From assembly GCA_905235425.1 (NCBI GenBank), contig CAJOKY010000017.1, forward strand, positions 1-20,645: DNA of 20,645 nucleotides. Reading direction: 5' to 3'. A program made the position numbers and the translations under genes. The notes beneath the pieces are model-generated. The model was not told the origin of the DNA. It ran no database searches and was given only the letters and a program-made list of their open reading frames with translations. Below, piece after piece: positions 8,352 to 16,247 of the stretch (positions are counted from its first letter, which is position 1; each line of letters starts with the position of its first letter). The DNA comes from an uncultured Selenomonadaceae bacterium (GTDB taxonomy: Bacteria; Bacillota; Negativicutes; Selenomonadales; Selenomonadaceae).

Positions 8352-8389
8352 TTTTTGTATGTCAGGACGTTTTTTGTATGTCAGGACGT
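8352..8389. repeat. Perfect 19-nt tandem duplication at the addB 3' end
   Basis: TTTTTGTATGTCAGGACGT occurs twice head to tail (8352-8370 and 8371-8389) without a mismatch. The addB stop (8381-8383) lies in the copy nearer the gene. The other copy carries the same TGA, so loss of one copy would not alter the protein. It looks like a recent duplication. Confidence 0.9.
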
Positions 8390-11300
8390 TGTAACTTCAC
8401 GCATATTTTCCAAAATCGCGTTATCGTCAAGCGGCGTCCGCGTATTGGTGTCAAACCTTTTATCAAATCGACAGACTTCAGCATAGGCGCAGTACTTGCA
8501 GGCGTCTACTTTTTTAGTTTTTACGGGATCTGCCGCGATATTGCCGCTTAAAATCTTCTTGCCGGTAGCCTTCAAACACTCTTCCGCGTAATTCATCAGC
8601 AGTTTAAAAGTGTCTGCATCTTTCAAAGTTTTATCAAGTGACTTGGCATTAAAATTGCCGTTTTGGTTAAAAGTAACCTGCAAAGTTTTAAGCGTATCGT
8701 CAATTTCGCGTACAACTTTTTCATCATTTAGGATATAGCCGGACATTTTTAAAGCATTTTCAAGTTTATTTTCGGCGTCGGTAAATGAATCGCCATTTTT
8801 CACGGGATATTTCAAAAAGTAGTAAAGCATCGCGGCGGGAAGGCGTTTACCGACATTTTCAAGATTATTCGTAACCATAAGGTATGTTAAAAGTTGCAAG
8901 TTGACGCCGAGATAAATTTCCCATAAATTAAGGTAGGCTTGACCGGTTTTGTAGTCGATTATCAAAAAATGCCTGCCGTCTTCGCTGAAATCTATCCTGT
9001 CAATCTTGCCGAAAAGTTCCATTTGAGCGTTGTCAATTTTGTAAACCAAGTGCGTATTTGAAAGGCTTGAAAAGGCGGCTTCAAAAATTTCAGGGTGAAA
9101 TTTGCTGTGTCTGTCCAATTCGACAAGGCGCTGAATTGACGCGACGGCAACTTTTTGAATGCGTTGGCGCTGATTTGCAAGCGCCTTTGTACTTAGCAAA
9201 ATTTCATTGTTGAATTTCGGCGTAATGTTATCAAAAATTTTCGTGACGCGGCTTTTAATTTCGTCATCTGTAACATCAGCCCAGTGCTTATTTTCAGATT
9301 TCAAATCTTCGCCGAACTGCCTTAAAATTTCGTGCAGAATATTTCCAACGTCCGGCGTAGTCAATTTGTATTCGCGGCGCTGTTCCAATTTCAAGCCGTA
9401 TTCAGCAAAGTATTGGAAAGGGCATTTATTAAATGTTTCAAAGCGCGTCACCGAGCCGCTCATTTTATTTTTCGCCGCGTAGAGTTCCCGCGCAGTTTTA
9501 TCCTGCAATTTTGAAGTGGATTCGACGACAGAATAATTTGCCGCCATGCCGAGATTGTCCAACACGTCAATTTTTATCAAGTCAATTTTCAAGTCGAACA
9601 AAATTTTAAATCGCTCAACAAGCGACGAATGGTGCATTGCCGCGCCTTCTGCATTTGCCAAAGGGTAGGATATGTACAAATAATTTTTGGCAGAAGTCAA
9701 GCCGCGATATATCAAAAATTTTTCTGCAAACATACTTTCATTGCCGCCTTTTGAAATTTCCAATCCGGCGTCGTTAAGGTGAAGTCTGTCGGCGTCCGTA
9801 AGCAAAAGTTTTTCCTGCACCTTTCGCGGAAAATTTTCTTCGCCGAATCCCAACACGTACAGCGCCTTAGCATTTTGCAAGGAGTTTTGATCAAACTGCG
9901 CGACGGTCACTTCATCAATGCCGGGCGGGATAATCGACATTTCAAGCGCGTCAAGCCCTTCATTTACAATGTATTCAAAATCTTTTATCGAAATTAATTC
10001 CTCGTCCGCCGAATCAACAATCTGCTCCATCAACTTTACAATATCGTCCCAAATTTTCAAATGCTCCATTGAAAGTGCAAGGTTGCCGCGACTTTCTTCA
10101 AGCTCCGATAAATCAACCAGCTTGTCATGAACTTTAAGACTTTCGACAAATTCAAACAGAGTCTTTGCAAATTCGCGCGTGTTGCCTTCAATGAAAATTT
10201 CATCTGCACTTTTATTTTTAAGTACGGCAGATTTTTTCACTTTGTCAACGGCGGCAGAAAATTTTATCAGCGGTTCACCTGCGCGGCGGCGAATGGCGTC
10301 AACTTTTTCAGCGCGTTCAATTTCGGATTCAGCCGGTCTAACGTCATCAAGCCGACGCCTACACCAATGCCACGTTTCCTCCTGCGTCCAAATTTTTTTA
10401 CCGCGCAGTCCAAATTCCAACACGTAATTTTCCAACACGTCAATTTCTTCTTGAGATACGTTGAAAAATCCCGTGCGCAGACATCTGAAAATCGGTTCAG
10501 ATCGCCACGTACGCAACACCTCAAGTGCAGACCTTATAAGCTCCGCCAATGGATGATTCGTCGCCGCGCGTTTTCTGTCAACAAAAAAAGGTATGTGATG
10601 AATTTCAAAAACCGGCTTGATTAAGCTGTTGTAACTTTCGTCACGGAAAATTACGCCGATATCACGAAATCGAATATTTTTTTCACGGTGCAATTTTAAA
10701 ATATCTCGTGCCGCCGCCTCAACTTCTACGCGCTTATTGACTGTCTCGACGATTTTCAAATTTTCGCACGTGCCGCCAAATTTTTTGTAGGTACGTGAAA
10801 ATAAATTTTGCTCGATATATTTCAACTCGGCGCTTTCAAATCTGCGCGGCGTTTGCATACGGGTGATTTTAAATTCGGCGTGAACATTTTCGGCAAAGTC
10901 GCGAATGGTTTTAAATGTCTGAAAGGCGCGGTTAAACATACCCAATTCCTTGACGTTTTCGCGGCTGTTTAAGTCAACGTCCATAGGCAGAGCGATATAG
11001 ACATTTTTGGCGTGACGGAAAATTTCCTGCAGTAGGTTACGTTGTTGCGGATCGAAAAATATAAAGCCGTCGATAAAAATTTCAGAGCGCTTGATTGACT
11101 CGGCGTCTTTTAAAAGTTCCGCCGCCTTTTCGATTAAGTCACTTTCATCATTTTGCCGATTTTCAATTTCAGCGCGGAATTTTTCTGACAGTAAGGCGAT
11201 ATCGTGAAGTTTATTTTTCAACTCGTCATCAATATTTTTATCGGCGTCAAGCAGATTCTGAAGTTTAGCGGCGTCGATTGAATAGGTACGCAACTCCTGC

Positions 11301-11674
11301 AGTTCCTGCGCCAGAATTTCTGTAAAGCCGCGCTGATCCGCCGCCTTACGATAATAAAGTAAATCATTGGCGTTATGCTTTAAAATTTTTCTTAAGATGA
11401 TACGCCTGCCGATATCGGAAATGCGCGGTACAGCTGCGCCGCCGACTTCCAATAAAATTTGGCGTGCAAAGCGTTGAAAGCTCCACATTGCCGTATTTAT
11501 CGCGCCGCCTGTCATTGCGGCAAGTTCCAATTCTGCGCGGTATGTTTGATAAGCCGGTAACAAAAAAATTATTTTGGTGTTTAACGGCGATTCGCGCAGG
11601 ATTTTTTTCATACGTTCCAGCAGGGCGAAAGTCTTACCTGTACCGGCTCTGCCGATTATGACTTCAACTGACAT
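8381..11674 (-). CDS. addB: AddB, ATP-dependent helicase/deoxyribonuclease subunit B
   Basis: Subunit of the AddAB helicase-nuclease that resects double-strand breaks for RecA-dependent recombination, the RecBCD counterpart of many Firmicutes. At 1097 residues it has the family's usual size. Motifs: Walker A GRAGTGKT at residues 8-15; the PD-(D/E)XK nuclease core FLIIDYKTGQ near residue 905; and the four cysteines of the AddB iron-sulfur cluster, one in NKCPFQYF near 750 and three in CKYCAYAEVC near 1060-1069. A GTG lies two codons upstream, but AGGAG (11683-11687) is 8 nt from the ATG at 11674 and only 2 nt from the GTG, so the ATG is preferred. It follows mutL by about 100 nt, a gap filled by heptanucleotide repeats. 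The partner addA, usually adjacent, is not downstream in this window, so AddA must be encoded elsewhere. Confidence 0.95.
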   Translation of the reverse strand: MSVEVIIGRAGTGKTFALLERMKKILRESPLNTKIIFLLPAYQTYRAELELAAMTGGAINTAMWSFQRFARQILLEVGGAAVPRISDIGRRIILRKILKHNANDLLYYRKAADQRGFTEILAQELQELRTYSIDAAKLQNLLDADKNIDDELKNKLHDIALLSEKFRAEIENRQNDESDLIEKAAELLKDAESIKRSEIFIDGFIFFDPQQRNLLQEIFRHAKNVYIALPMDVDLNSRENVKELGMFNRAFQTFKTIRDFAENVHAEFKITRMQTPRRFESAELKYIEQNLFSRTYKKFGGTCENLKIVETVNKRVEVEAAARDILKLHREKNIRFRDIGVIFRDESYNSLIKPVFEIHHIPFFVDRKRAATNHPLAELIRSALEVLRTWRSEPIFRCLRTGFFNVSQEEIDVLENYVLEFGLRGKKIWTQEETWHWCRRRLDDVRPAESEIERAEKVDAIRRRAGEPLIKFSAAVDKVKKSAVLKNKSADEIFIEGNTREFAKTLFEFVESLKVHDKLVDLSELEESRGNLALSMEHLKIWDDIVKLMEQIVDSADEELISIKDFEYIVNEGLDALEMSIIPPGIDEVTVAQFDQNSLQNAKALYVLGFGEENFPRKVQEKLLLTDADRLHLNDAGLEISKGGNESMFAEKFLIYRGLTSAKNYLYISYPLANAEGAAMHHSSLVERFKILFDLKIDLIKIDVLDNLGMAANYSVVESTSKLQDKTARELYAAKNKMSGSVTRFETFNKCPFQYFAEYGLKLEQRREYKLTTPDVGNILHEILRQFGEDLKSENKHWADVTDDEIKSRVTKIFDNITPKFNNEILLSTKALANQRQRIQKVAVASIQRLVELDRHSKFHPEIFEAAFSSLSNTHLVYKIDNAQMELFGKIDRIDFSEDGRHFLIIDYKTGQAYLNLWEIYLGVNLQLLTYLMVTNNLENVGKRLPAAMLYYFLKYPVKNGDSFTDAENKLENALKMSGYILNDEKVVREIDDTLKTLQVTFNQNGNFNAKSLDKTLKDADTFKLLMNYAEECLKATGKKILSGNIAADPVKTKKVDACKYCAYAEVCRFDKRFDTNTRTPLDDNAILENMREVTTS

Positions 11675-11702
11675 GCTCACAGCTCCTAATTTATAATCTC
11701 TA

Positions 11703-11786
11703 AGGTTCTAGGTGTTAGGTGTTAGGTTCTAGACTTAATTCTACCCCTACCCTCTACAATCTACCCCCTACCCCCTAACTTCTACG
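11703..11786. repeat. Two opposed heptanucleotide repeat tracts between mutL and addB
   Basis: First tract, on the plus strand: AGGTTCT, AGGTGTT, AGGTGTT, AGGTTCT (11703-11730), an exact period of 7. Second tract (about 11740-11786), read on the minus strand, consists of GTAG-core units such as GTAGGGG, with TA steps at 11742, 11748, 11755, 11762, 11769, 11776 and 11783; every interval is 7 except one of 6. The mutL stop (11775-11777) falls inside the second tract. The tracts point toward each other and could partly pair in the transcript. Confidence 0.85.
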
Positions 11787-13721
11787 AAACATTTTGGCAA
11801 GATCGGCACTTGAAAATTTTATAATGGTCGGTCTGCCATGCGGACAAGTGTAAGGGTGCGGCGTGCGGCTTAACTCTTTTAATAGCAATTCCATTTCCTC
11901 AACCGAAAGTTTTTTGCCGGCTTTAATCGCACCTCGACATGATGCAACGGCGATAAATGAACGCCGAATGTTAGCGGCAATTTCAGCCCTGCGTACGGCG
12001 TCTATATTCGCCTTAGAATCGCTTTCCGGCAGGGTTGATATAATTTCCCTTAACATAGCGCCTGCGTCGGTTTTAGAGGCGTCTACGGGCGTTGAGAGCA
12101 GTCTGAATTCATTCTCTCCGCTAAGCTCCATTGAAAAGCCGAGCTGTTCAAAAAGTTCAAGGTTATTTTCAATCGCCGCAGTTTCACGCGAATCAAATTT
12201 TAAATTTTCCTGTATCAACAAAATCTGCGCGGGTATCTTGTCTTTGTAGGCGCTTAACCTGTCAAACAAAATGCGTTCATGCGCCGCGTGCTGATCGATT
12301 AAATATAAGTCCGAATCACTCTGCGCGACAATATAGCATAAATCAACCTGCCCAATGGGACGAAAATTTTCAAGAGGTGTTAAGGTAACATTTGGCGCAG
12401 GTAAATTTTCAGCCGCATTTAAATTTTCAGCGTCAAACATTTTAGTCGTAGATTCATCATCTTTAGGCGGGTCATCTTTGAAAAAGTCGTCATCATCAAG
12501 AAAGCTGTCAAAATTCTCGGCGTCATCATCAGAATTTTTACCGGCTTTATCGCGCAGTTGTTCAATCGTCAATGCAGGATTGTCGGACTTCGGATCAATG
12601 ATAAACTTACTTTCATGACTGTTACCTACTCCCTGCTCCCTGTTCCCTTCATTAAAATATTCGTCAAGGTTAAGCTGTTCATAATGCGGCTTATCAACAG
12701 GCGCGGCAATTTTGCGTAAATCAGATATTGAGCGCTTTTCCGCAACGGCATCGCGGACGGCGCTGTAAACGTTGTGATAAACTTCGCCGTCATCTTGAAA
12801 TTTTATTTCAATCTTCTGCGGGTGCGCATTCACGTCAATGAAATTCGGCGGCACGTCAATTTTCAGTACAACGAGGGGATAACCGTTTTTCGTGACAAGA
12901 GATTTATACGCCTCATCAATCGCCTTGTAAATGGTTTTATGCGTAATTATGCGACCGTTCACAATAAATGTCTGCCGATTGCGATAAGAGTTCAAAACGT
13001 TGGGCTTGCCGACGTAGCCGGTAATATTAAAATTTTCGGCAGAAAGTTTCACTTCAAGCAGGGAATTAGCCAACTCCGCGCCGTAAATCGCGGCTAAGGT
13101 GTCTAGCATTTTACCGTTGCCGGGCGTAGTCAAAACAGTGCGGTTGCCGTTTATCATAACGAAGGCGATATCGGGACGGCTTAACGCAAGCTTTACAACA
13201 AATTCATGAATCTTCGACGCTTCGGTAGACGTTGTCTTTAAAAATTTCAGCCGCGCAGGTACATTGAAAAATAGTTTTTCTACAAGGACGGTTGTACCGA
13301 TTTTACAGCCGACATCCCACGCGCCCAATGTGAGACCGCCTTCAACTTTAATTTTCGTACCAAGTTCAGAATCAGCGGTACGTGTCAGCAGAGTAAATTT
13401 AGATACGGCGGCAATACTGGGTAAAGCTTCGCCGCGAAATCCCAACGTCAACATATTTTGTAAATCTTCTACGCTTGAAAGTTTACTCGTAGCGTGACGA
13501 CGAATCGCAAGCGCGGCATTGCCCTTAGTCATACCCTTGCCGTTATCCGTGATACGAATCAGCTCTTTTCCGCCGTCAAGAATTTCAATTTCAATACGCG
13601 TTGCATCGGCGTCAATGGCATTTTCTATGAGTTCCTTGACGCAGGACGCGGGACGCTCGACAACTTCACCGGCGGCAATTTTATTTATCGTTACGATATC
13701 AAGCAGTTTAACGTTAGCCAA
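11775..13721 (-). CDS. mutL: DNA mismatch repair protein MutL (endonuclease type)
   Basis: Couples mismatch recognition by MutS to strand incision. At 648 residues it is a normal size. The N-terminal GHKL ATPase shows KIAAGEVVERPASCVKELIE with the catalytic Glu, DNGKGM, RHATSKL and TLGFRGEAL. A long acidic linker (about residues 350-450) follows. The C-terminal dimerisation/endonuclease domain contains DQHAAHERILFD near residue 475, ACRGAIK, and CPHGRP near 625. These metal-binding motifs mark the nicking MutL found in bacteria without MutH. The last position of the DQHA(X)2E(X)4E motif is Asp instead of Glu. The start is TTG at 13721, supported by AGGAGG 7 nt upstream. It has its own promoter. 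The linker contains an in-frame heptanucleotide repeat (12616-12650), and the 3' end lies in another. mutS, often adjacent, is not present. Confidence 0.96.
   Translation of the reverse strand: MANVKLLDIVTINKIAAGEVVERPASCVKELIENAIDADATRIEIEILDGGKELIRITDNGKGMTKGNAALAIRRHATSKLSSVEDLQNMLTLGFRGEALPSIAAVSKFTLLTRTADSELGTKIKVEGGLTLGAWDVGCKIGTTVLVEKLFFNVPARLKFLKTTSTEASKIHEFVVKLALSRPDIAFVMINGNRTVLTTPGNGKMLDTLAAIYGAELANSLLEVKLSAENFNITGYVGKPNVLNSYRNRQTFIVNGRIITHKTIYKAIDEAYKSLVTKNGYPLVVLKIDVPPNFIDVNAHPQKIEIKFQDDGEVYHNVYSAVRDAVAEKRSISDLRKIAAPVDKPHYEQLNLDEYFNEGNREQGVGNSHESKFIIDPKSDNPALTIEQLRDKAGKNSDDDAENFDSFLDDDDFFKDDPPKDDESTTKMFDAENLNAAENLPAPNVTLTPLENFRPIGQVDLCYIVAQSDSDLYLIDQHAAHERILFDRLSAYKDKIPAQILLIQENLKFDSRETAAIENNLELFEQLGFSMELSGENEFRLLSTPVDASKTDAGAMLREIISTLPESDSKANIDAVRRAEIAANIRRSFIAVASCRGAIKAGKKLSVEEMELLLKELSRTPHPYTCPHGRPTIIKFSSADLAKMFRRS
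12616..12650 (-). repeat. Heptanucleotide tandem repeat inside the mutL linker
   Basis: Minus-strand units in order are GAAGGGA, ACAGGGA, GCAGGGA, GTAGGTA, ACAGTCA: five 7-nt units, the last degraded. They encode the EGNREQGVGNSH stretch of the MutL linker. Both alternative frames hit a stop within the repeat itself (GAG TAG, and AGT AGG TAA), so any change of one or two units truncates MutL near residue 360. Confidence 0.8.
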
Positions 13722-13752
13722 ATTTATACCTCCTGAAACAAATTTTGCGAAA

Positions 13753-13781
13753 ATTATATTTCAATTTAAATTTAATGTCTA
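13753..13781 (-). promoter_or_regulatory. Sigma70-type promoter for mutL
   Basis: On the minus strand TAGACA (rc at 13776-13781), a 17-nt AT-rich spacer and a perfect TATAAT (rc at 13753-13758) lie about 30 nt upstream of the TTG start. It sits just after the dnaN terminator, so mutL (and probably addB) are expressed independently of dnaN. Confidence 0.72.
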
Positions 13782-13797
13782 CCAATTCAAATTTGGC

Positions 13798-13827
13798 AAA
13801 AAAAAGACGCTACCAATTTGCAGCGTC
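13798..13827 (-). terminator. Rho-independent terminator after dnaN
   Basis: GACGCT (13806-13811) and AGCGTC (13822-13827) form a 6-bp stem. On the minus strand it is followed by T8 (13805-13798). It lies 26 nt past the dnaN stop. Confidence 0.85.
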
Positions 13828-13853
13828 AAAATTTTTTTATGCTAAGGTTAATG

Positions 13854-14963
13854 TTACGGACGAACCGGCGTAACTACGTAAATGTAATCGTCGGAATTGC
13901 CTTCGCGAATATCAACGGGATCGAAGGCGCCGTTAAGCGCAATTTTGCAATTTTCGCTTTTCAAAATCTTCAACACATCTGAAAAATAACTGCAGTTGAA
14001 AGACATACTTATTTCAGGACCTTCCAAAGCAATGTGAACGTGTTCCGTACCACTGCCTATATCCGAAGATGCGGCACAAATTTCCAAGCCGTCTTTTGAA
14101 AAGTCGAATGAAACTTTTTTATCGGCGGAATCTTTTGAAATGATTGAAATTCTATCAATGGCGTGACGAAGTTCCTCAACCAAAATTTCTACAAAAGTCG
14201 TGCTTGATGCAGGAATAACCCGCTTGTAATCGGGGAAGTTGCCTTCGATTATACGCGCCGTCAAAAAGACTTCGCCGATTTTAAACGCAACATTTTTGCC
14301 GGTGTAATCAATTTTAATAAATTTTTCCTCGTCATCCGGCAACATTTCTGAAATACTGCGCAATGCGTAGGCAGGTACGACGAATCTAAGCTGGTCTGTC
14401 GCGTCCACAAGTTTATCCTTTGCAACGGAAAGGCGATGCATATTCGTAGACGCAACGGTTATCGTGTCGCCGTCCGTTTCAAAAAGACATCCGGTATAAA
14501 GGGGATGACCTTCGTCATTGGAGCAGGCAAAAACCGTACGCCTAATTAAATTTTTCAAAACTGACGCTTGAATTTTAAAATGACTTTCGGCGTCGCGTTG
14601 CAAAACTTTCGGAAAATCCTCAGCATTCATTGTAGCAATGGAGTAGTTCGATCTGCCGGAAGAAACTTCCAAATAACTTTCCTTCTCATTTTTCGCAATT
14701 AAAATGACATCATCAGGCATTGCTTTAACAACTTCAATGAATTTTTTGCCGATAACGACAATTTCACCGCCCTCATCCTGCGCGTTGACGGTAATTTGTG
14801 CCGACATACCGAGTGAGTAATTGTTAGCTTGTACTTCCAAAATATCGCCCGTGACTTTCAAATAAATTCCCGTCAATACAGGCGTCATCGGTTTAATGGC
14901 TATTGCCTTTGAAACTTGCAGAATCACTTCAAGTAAATCTTTTTTTGCACAACTAAATTTCAT
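13854..14963 (-). CDS. dnaN: DNA polymerase III beta subunit (sliding clamp)
   Basis: Forms the ring-shaped homodimer that tethers DNA polymerase III to DNA and recruits repair factors, including MutL. The 369-residue length fits the family. The N-terminus MKFSCAKKDLLEVILQVSKAIAIKPMTPVLTGIYL is typical (the clamp's first domain, with the PVLTGI segment). So are the central FVVPAYALRSISEMLPD and the C-terminal end VDIREGNSDDYIYVVTPVRP. A TTG directly precedes the ATG. GGAGG lies 7 nt from the ATG at 14963, so the ATG is chosen. dnaN usually follows dnaA; here the upstream neighbour is an oppositely oriented small gene, and no DnaA-box cluster is visible, so this is not an obvious oriC. The gene has its own terminator; no convincing promoter could be assigned on the minus strand. 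Confidence 0.96.
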   Translation of the reverse strand: MKFSCAKKDLLEVILQVSKAIAIKPMTPVLTGIYLKVTGDILEVQANNYSLGMSAQITVNAQDEGGEIVVIGKKFIEVVKAMPDDVILIAKNEKESYLEVSSGRSNYSIATMNAEDFPKVLQRDAESHFKIQASVLKNLIRRTVFACSNDEGHPLYTGCLFETDGDTITVASTNMHRLSVAKDKLVDATDQLRFVVPAYALRSISEMLPDDEEKFIKIDYTGKNVAFKIGEVFLTARIIEGNFPDYKRVIPASSTTFVEILVEELRHAIDRISIISKDSADKKVSFDFSKDGLEICAASSDIGSGTEHVHIALEGPEISMSFNCSYFSDVLKILKSENCKIALNGAFDPVDIREGNSDDYIYVVTPVRP

Positions 14964-15014
14964 CAAATGACCTCCAATTTCATGTAAAAATTAAATTATG
15001 GTTAAAAAATAAGT

Positions 15015-15043
15015 TTGACTGTTTATCAGCTGTATTTTATAAT
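15015..15043 (+). promoter_or_regulatory. Strong sigma70-type promoter for the small His/Cys-tail gene
   Basis: TTGACT (15015-15020), a spacer of exactly 17 nt and a perfect TATAAT (15038-15043) lie 33 nt upstream of the ATG at 15076. Confidence 0.78.
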
Positions 15044-15075
15044 TTATGCAGATTTTTTGAAAGGAGTTTTTATTT

Positions 15076-15423
15076 ATGGAAGTAAACGCCAATTTGATTT
15101 TGATGCAGTACTTTGAAAATGCCGCCGAACTTAAGCCCGGCGAATTTGTACTTCTGCGCGAAGGCAAGGTAATTGACCCGCTGATTCACGGCAAATTTAC
15201 CAAAGAGCATGTGTCGACAATTCGCGTGTCCGACAATCAAGAAATTTTTGACGGTGATATTTTGGTTTATCCCAAAACGCGCCAATTCTGCATTATCGAC
15301 GACATTCGCCATTATTTCAGCGAAGGCGAAGGCTACTACCTCATTCATTACCACACGCCTAATATGTTCCCGCCGCCTCCGCCGCATAATCATTGCTGTC
15401 ATAAGCACGACGAAGAAGATTAA
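15076..15423 (+). CDS. Small protein of unknown function with a His/Cys-rich C-terminal tail
   Basis: A 115-residue protein that I cannot assign to a family. It has no signal peptide or membrane segment. Residues 1-95 look like a compact beta-rich domain (FVLLREGKVIDPLIHGKF, then IFDGDILVYPKTRQFCIIDDIRHYF). The tail is PPPPPHNHCCHKHDEED: a short proline run followed by four His and two Cys among acidic residues, a plausible transition-metal ligand cluster. Translation is well supported by AAGGAG (15061-15066), 9 nt before the ATG, a near-consensus promoter and a terminator 23 nt after the stop. It is a single-gene transcription unit, divergent from dnaN and convergent with cas6. A role in metal binding or delivery is inference from the tail alone. 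Confidence 0.85.
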   Translation: MEVNANLILMQYFENAAELKPGEFVLLREGKVIDPLIHGKFTKEHVSTIRVSDNQEIFDGDILVYPKTRQFCIIDDIRHYFSEGEGYYLIHYHTPNMFPPPPPHNHCCHKHDEED

Positions 15424-15445
15424 TTTCCGACATATTTTCGGCGTC

Positions 15446-15474
15446 AACGTCTCTGCACTGCGGGGACGTTTTTT
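15446..15474 (+). terminator. Rho-independent terminator after the small His/Cys-tail gene
   Basis: AACGTC (15446-15451) pairs with GACGTT (15465-15470) across a 13-nt loop, followed by T to 15474. On the minus strand no T-run follows, so it does not serve cas6. Confidence 0.7.
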
Positions 15475-15482
15475 GTTGCAAT

Positions 15483-16235
15483 TTATCTTTGAATTTTAGT
15501 TTTTACCGCGCCCATACCCAATGCCGTTTTAATGCCCAGTCCGGCGTAGTTCGCATATTCAAAAAGCAAGCCCAACATATTATTTATAACGCGGTCGCCT
15601 TCAAATTGAATATTCATCTTGCCGCAAAATCCGCTAATCTTTTGGTGCTCAAGTAAAAAATATTGCGTACGCAGATTATATTCAGTGACGCGGCAAAAAG
15701 ACGCCATCATATGAGAAATGTCATCTTCGATTAAAAATCTTTCGGCAAATGCGTTCCAGCGATTTAACGCGCTCTGAATCAGCAGGTAAATTTCCGGAAA
15801 AATGACATATGCCCCATTGCGCCGAAAACTCGTAGTAGTCACAAAATCTATCTCAACGCCTCTGCAAAGCGGCGCAAATTCTCCAACAAAATTTGCCGCA
15901 ATATCTGCATAAGATTCTGCGGCTATTATATCACATTTTAAAAAATCCACACGGTAATTTTTGTGCTTTAAAAAAATCTGTCGCTGACGTGTCAAGGCAT
16001 CTGAAATTGTTTTATAAGCCCAATCGTTTAACGTATTGACGCGCCATACCGGCAGATTTTTATTTTTGTCGAAATAGACATATTGGCTGTAGGGTCGCAA
16101 GCCGTCTTCATGCAATTTTTTTGTGGATTCGTCGTCCAAAATTTCCATGAGTGCGCCTTGCATTATCGAACCCATAGCACGGTGAATTTTCTCCCTTTCG
16201 GGAAGTCCCAACACAATTTCTATTGAGACTGGCAT
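15483..16235 (-). CDS. cas6: Cas6, CRISPR RNA-processing endoribonuclease
   Basis: Cuts the CRISPR precursor transcript within each repeat to make crRNAs in type I and type III systems. Cas6-family (RAMP) features in the 250 residues: LHEDGLRPYSQYV at 41-53, whose His42 sits where the catalytic His of archaeal Cas6 enzymes lies; TTTSFRRNGAYVIFPEIYLLIQSALNRWNAF in the middle; and the C-terminal glycine-rich RNA-binding loop GLGIKTALGMGAVK. The ATG at 16235 has GAAGG (16243-16247) 7 nt upstream. That site begins directly after the last base of the neighbouring CRISPR repeat (16248), leaving only 12 nt between array and gene. It is very probably cotranscribed with the array, and its mRNA 5' end may be formed by Cas6 itself. 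No cas1, cas2, cas3, cas5, cas7, cas8, cas10 or csm/cmr gene is in the window. Subtype (I-B or III) is not decided. Confidence 0.92.
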   Translation of the reverse strand: MPVSIEIVLGLPEREKIHRAMGSIMQGALMEILDDESTKKLHEDGLRPYSQYVYFDKNKNLPVWRVNTLNDWAYKTISDALTRQRQIFLKHKNYRVDFLKCDIIAAESYADIAANFVGEFAPLCRGVEIDFVTTTSFRRNGAYVIFPEIYLLIQSALNRWNAFAERFLIEDDISHMMASFCRVTEYNLRTQYFLLEHQKISGFCGKMNIQFEGDRVINNMLGLLFEYANYAGLGIKTALGMGAVKTKIQR

Positions 16236-16247
16236 TTTTCTACCTTC

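Noticed and set aside
8160..8400. Mobile element boundary between the giant gene and addB
   Set aside because: The repeats there are a terminator pair and a short tandem duplication; no transposase, terminal inverted repeats or target duplication.
10127..10624. 165-codon plus-strand frame inside addB
   Set aside because: Antisense to well-supported addB coding sequence; composition is that of a shadow frame.
13741..15075. Possible replication origin because dnaN and mnmG are in the window
   Set aside because: dnaA is absent and no cluster of TTATCCACA-like boxes is visible around dnaN.
15446..15474. Terminator for cas6 on the minus strand
   Set aside because: Read on the minus strand the stem is followed by GACGCCG rather than a T-run; it serves the plus-strand gene only.
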